A DNA stretch of 64,000 nucleotides from Arachidicoccus terrestris (GTDB lineage: Bacteria; Bacteroidota; Bacteroidia; Chitinophagales; Chitinophagaceae): contig NZ_CP083387.1 of NCBI RefSeq assembly GCF_020042345.1, positions 2,542,001-2,606,000 of the forward strand, written 5' to 3'. The notes under the pieces are model-generated. The model did no database searches. It was not told where the DNA came from and was given only the letters and a program-made list of their open reading frames with translations. The position numbers and the translations under genes were made by a program. Of the stretch, positions 62,854 to 64,000 are shown one piece after another; position 1 is the stretch's first letter, and the number at the start of each line of letters is the position of its first letter.

Positions 62854-63297
62854 ATGGAAGGCATTATACCCTATCTGACCTTTGAGGGGAACGCGGCGGA
62901 TGCCCTGGCTTTTTATAAGCAGGCACTGGGAGGAGAAATTCTTTACGCGCAAACATTCAGAGAGTCGGAGTTGGCAGACGGGATGCCGGAGGCTTGGAAA
63001 GATAAGGTCATGCATGGTGCCTTTCAATCTGGAGATCTTCAGCTGATGGTCAGCGATACACCTGATTCGGCAACGAAAGTAAATGCCGGGGATCAGGTAC
63101 AACTGGCGCTGAATTTTACAGATGAGCAGCAGATCAATGAGGTTTTTACGCGGCTGGCAGTAGAAGGAACGGTGACCATGGCGTTGGAAAAGACCTTCTG
63201 GGGGGCGAAATTCGGGATGGTCACTGATAAGTTCGGTGTTCGATGGATGTTGAATTACGATTACCAAAATGAAGATTCATCCAGTTCTACACCCTAG
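62854..63297 (+). CDS. VOC/PhnB-like (glyoxalase-fold) protein
   Basis: 147 residues from ATG 62854; the frame is open back into nuoE, but the conserved fold begins here (IPYLTFEGNAADALAFYKQALGG). It has the PhnB-like VOC pattern: FRESELADGMPEAWKDKVMHGAFQSGDLQLMVSD, then NFTDEQQINEVFTRLAVEG and FWGAKFGMVTDKFGVRWMLNY. Members are small metal-dependent or DUF1428/PhnB-type proteins, mostly of unknown activity. It starts 8 bp after nuoE and before nuoF, so it is transcribed with complex I, an unusual position. Confidence 0.88.
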   Translation: MEGIIPYLTFEGNAADALAFYKQALGGEILYAQTFRESELADGMPEAWKDKVMHGAFQSGDLQLMVSDTPDSATKVNAGDQVQLALNFTDEQQINEVFTRLAVEGTVTMALEKTFWGAKFGMVTDKFGVRWMLNYDYQNEDSSSSTP

Positions 63298-63389
63298 GTG
63301 ACGAATGAGTAAAAGGTTTTTGAAAGTATGGCCTCTGCGATGTAGAAGGTATTTACTTACTGAAATATAAGATTAATAGATTACAGATA

Positions 63390-64000
63390 ATGAAACTATT
63401 ATTAGAGAACGCACATATTGAAGGGATTCGCTACTACGATACCTATCGTAAACACGGGGGATACAGGAGTGTGGAGAAGGCCTTAAAGATGACGCCCGAC
63501 GAGATCGTAGAGGAGGTCAAAAAAAGTGGCCTTAGGGGAAGAGGCGGCGCCGGATTCCCGACGGGACTAAAATGGAGTTTTCTGGCCAAACCGGAAGGTG
63601 TACCCAGACATCTGGTCTGTAATGCGGATGAATCTGAACCGGGAACTTTCAAAGACCGGTATCTGATGGAGTTTTTGCCACATTTATTAATTGAGGGGTT
63701 GATCGTATCCAGCTTCGCGCTGGGATCCCATGCAACATATATTTATATCCGCGGAGAATATGCGTGGATTGTGGATATTCTGGAACAGGCCATTCAGGAA
63801 GCGAAGAATAACGGGTTTCTGGGTAAGAACATTCTGGGAACCGGCTTTGATCTGGAGATATATGTACACCGTGGTGCGGGTGCCTATATCTGCGGAGAAG
63901 AAACAGCCTTAATAGAAAGCCTGGAAGGGAAACGCGGTAACCCACGGATCAAGCCGCCTTTTCCGGCCGTACAGGGTGTCTGGATGCGTCCGACCGTAGT
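63390..64000 (+). CDS. nuoF: NADH-quinone oxidoreductase subunit F, 3' end missing
   Basis: Begins at ATG 63390 ([20 protein letters not shown]) and runs off the right edge after 203 codons. It is the 51-kDa NADH- and FMN-binding subunit. The visible part has the NADH/FMN motifs [37 protein letters not shown] and [18 protein letters not shown]. The C-terminal 4Fe-4S cluster (N3) lies beyond the window. Confidence 0.96.
   Translation, partial: MKLLLENAHIEGIRYYDTYRKHGGYRSVEKALKMTPDEIVEEVKKSGLRGRGGAGFPTGLKWSFLAKPEGVPRHLVCNADESEPGTFKDRYLMEFLPHLLIEGLIVSSFALGSHATYIYIRGEYAWIVDILEQAIQEAKNNGFLGKNILGTGFDLEIYVHRGAGAYICGEETALIESLEGKRGNPRIKPPFPAVQGVWMRPTV

Noticed and set aside
62842-63267. 141-codon minus-strand open frame opposite the VOC gene
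   Set aside because: The plus-strand frame has an intact VOC fold; the antisense frame has no domain character.
1-64000. CRISPR arrays, tRNA/rRNA genes, insertion sequences or prophage genes
   Set aside because: I saw no regularly spaced repeats, no cloverleaf-like or rRNA sequence, and no transposase, integrase or phage structural protein in any frame.

Overview
The window looks like a chromosomal segment from a Bacteroidota bacterium, most likely of the Chitinophagaceae/Sphingobacteriia type. The evidence is four SusC/SusD pairs with SPII lipoprotein signals, a type IX secretion sorting domain, Bacteroidetes-type promoters (TAnnTTTG at -7), few Shine-Dalgarno sequences, LytTR two-component genes and BlaI/M56 sensor genes. 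Genus assignment is not possible from sequence reading alone.

Layout. (1) 1-14930, plus strand: a nutrient-uptake block with no enzymes: a fasciclin (FAS1) protein cut by the left edge, SusC-SusD, two FAS1 lipoproteins, then a second SusC-SusD. (2) 15199-33046, plus strand: a run of exported enzymes for acetylated rhamnogalacturonan-I-like pectin: two CE12-type acetylesterases, a PL11 rhamnogalacturonan lyase, three GH2-type enzymes, a sialate-O-acetylesterase-like esterase and a GH115 glucuronidase. A 0.9-kb gap in it holds a promoter and a decayed gene. (3) 33545-38695: SusC-SusD. (4) 39434-44626: a 1730-residue chimeric pectate-lyase-like protein with a T9SS sorting domain. (5) 44775-49838: the fourth SusC-SusD. 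(6) 49936-59252, minus strand: an XRE regulator, a LytTR response regulator, a LytS-type kinase, a LiaF-like membrane protein, a DUF937-OmpA protein, two tandem BlaR1-like M56 proteins and BlaI. (7) 59574-64000, plus strand: a complex I operon nuoB-C-(small membrane protein)-D-E-(VOC protein)-F, the last cut by the right edge.

How the parts work together (inference): the surface or secreted lyases cut the pectin backbone, CE12 and sialate-type esterases remove acetyl groups, GH2 and GH115 enzymes strip side chains, and SusCD pairs import the oligosaccharides. Three intergenic regions (near 19443, 33221 and 39024) carry the same arrangement: two 10-bp direct repeats of roughly RCAGGAYRGT, exactly 18 bp, then a TAnnTTTGTT box. 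This ties the GH2/GH115 enzyme run, the third SusCD pair and the pectate lyase into one probable regulon, although no dedicated PUL regulator is encoded in the window. This shared promoter module and the enzyme-free FAS1-SusCD block are the two observations I consider most worth following.
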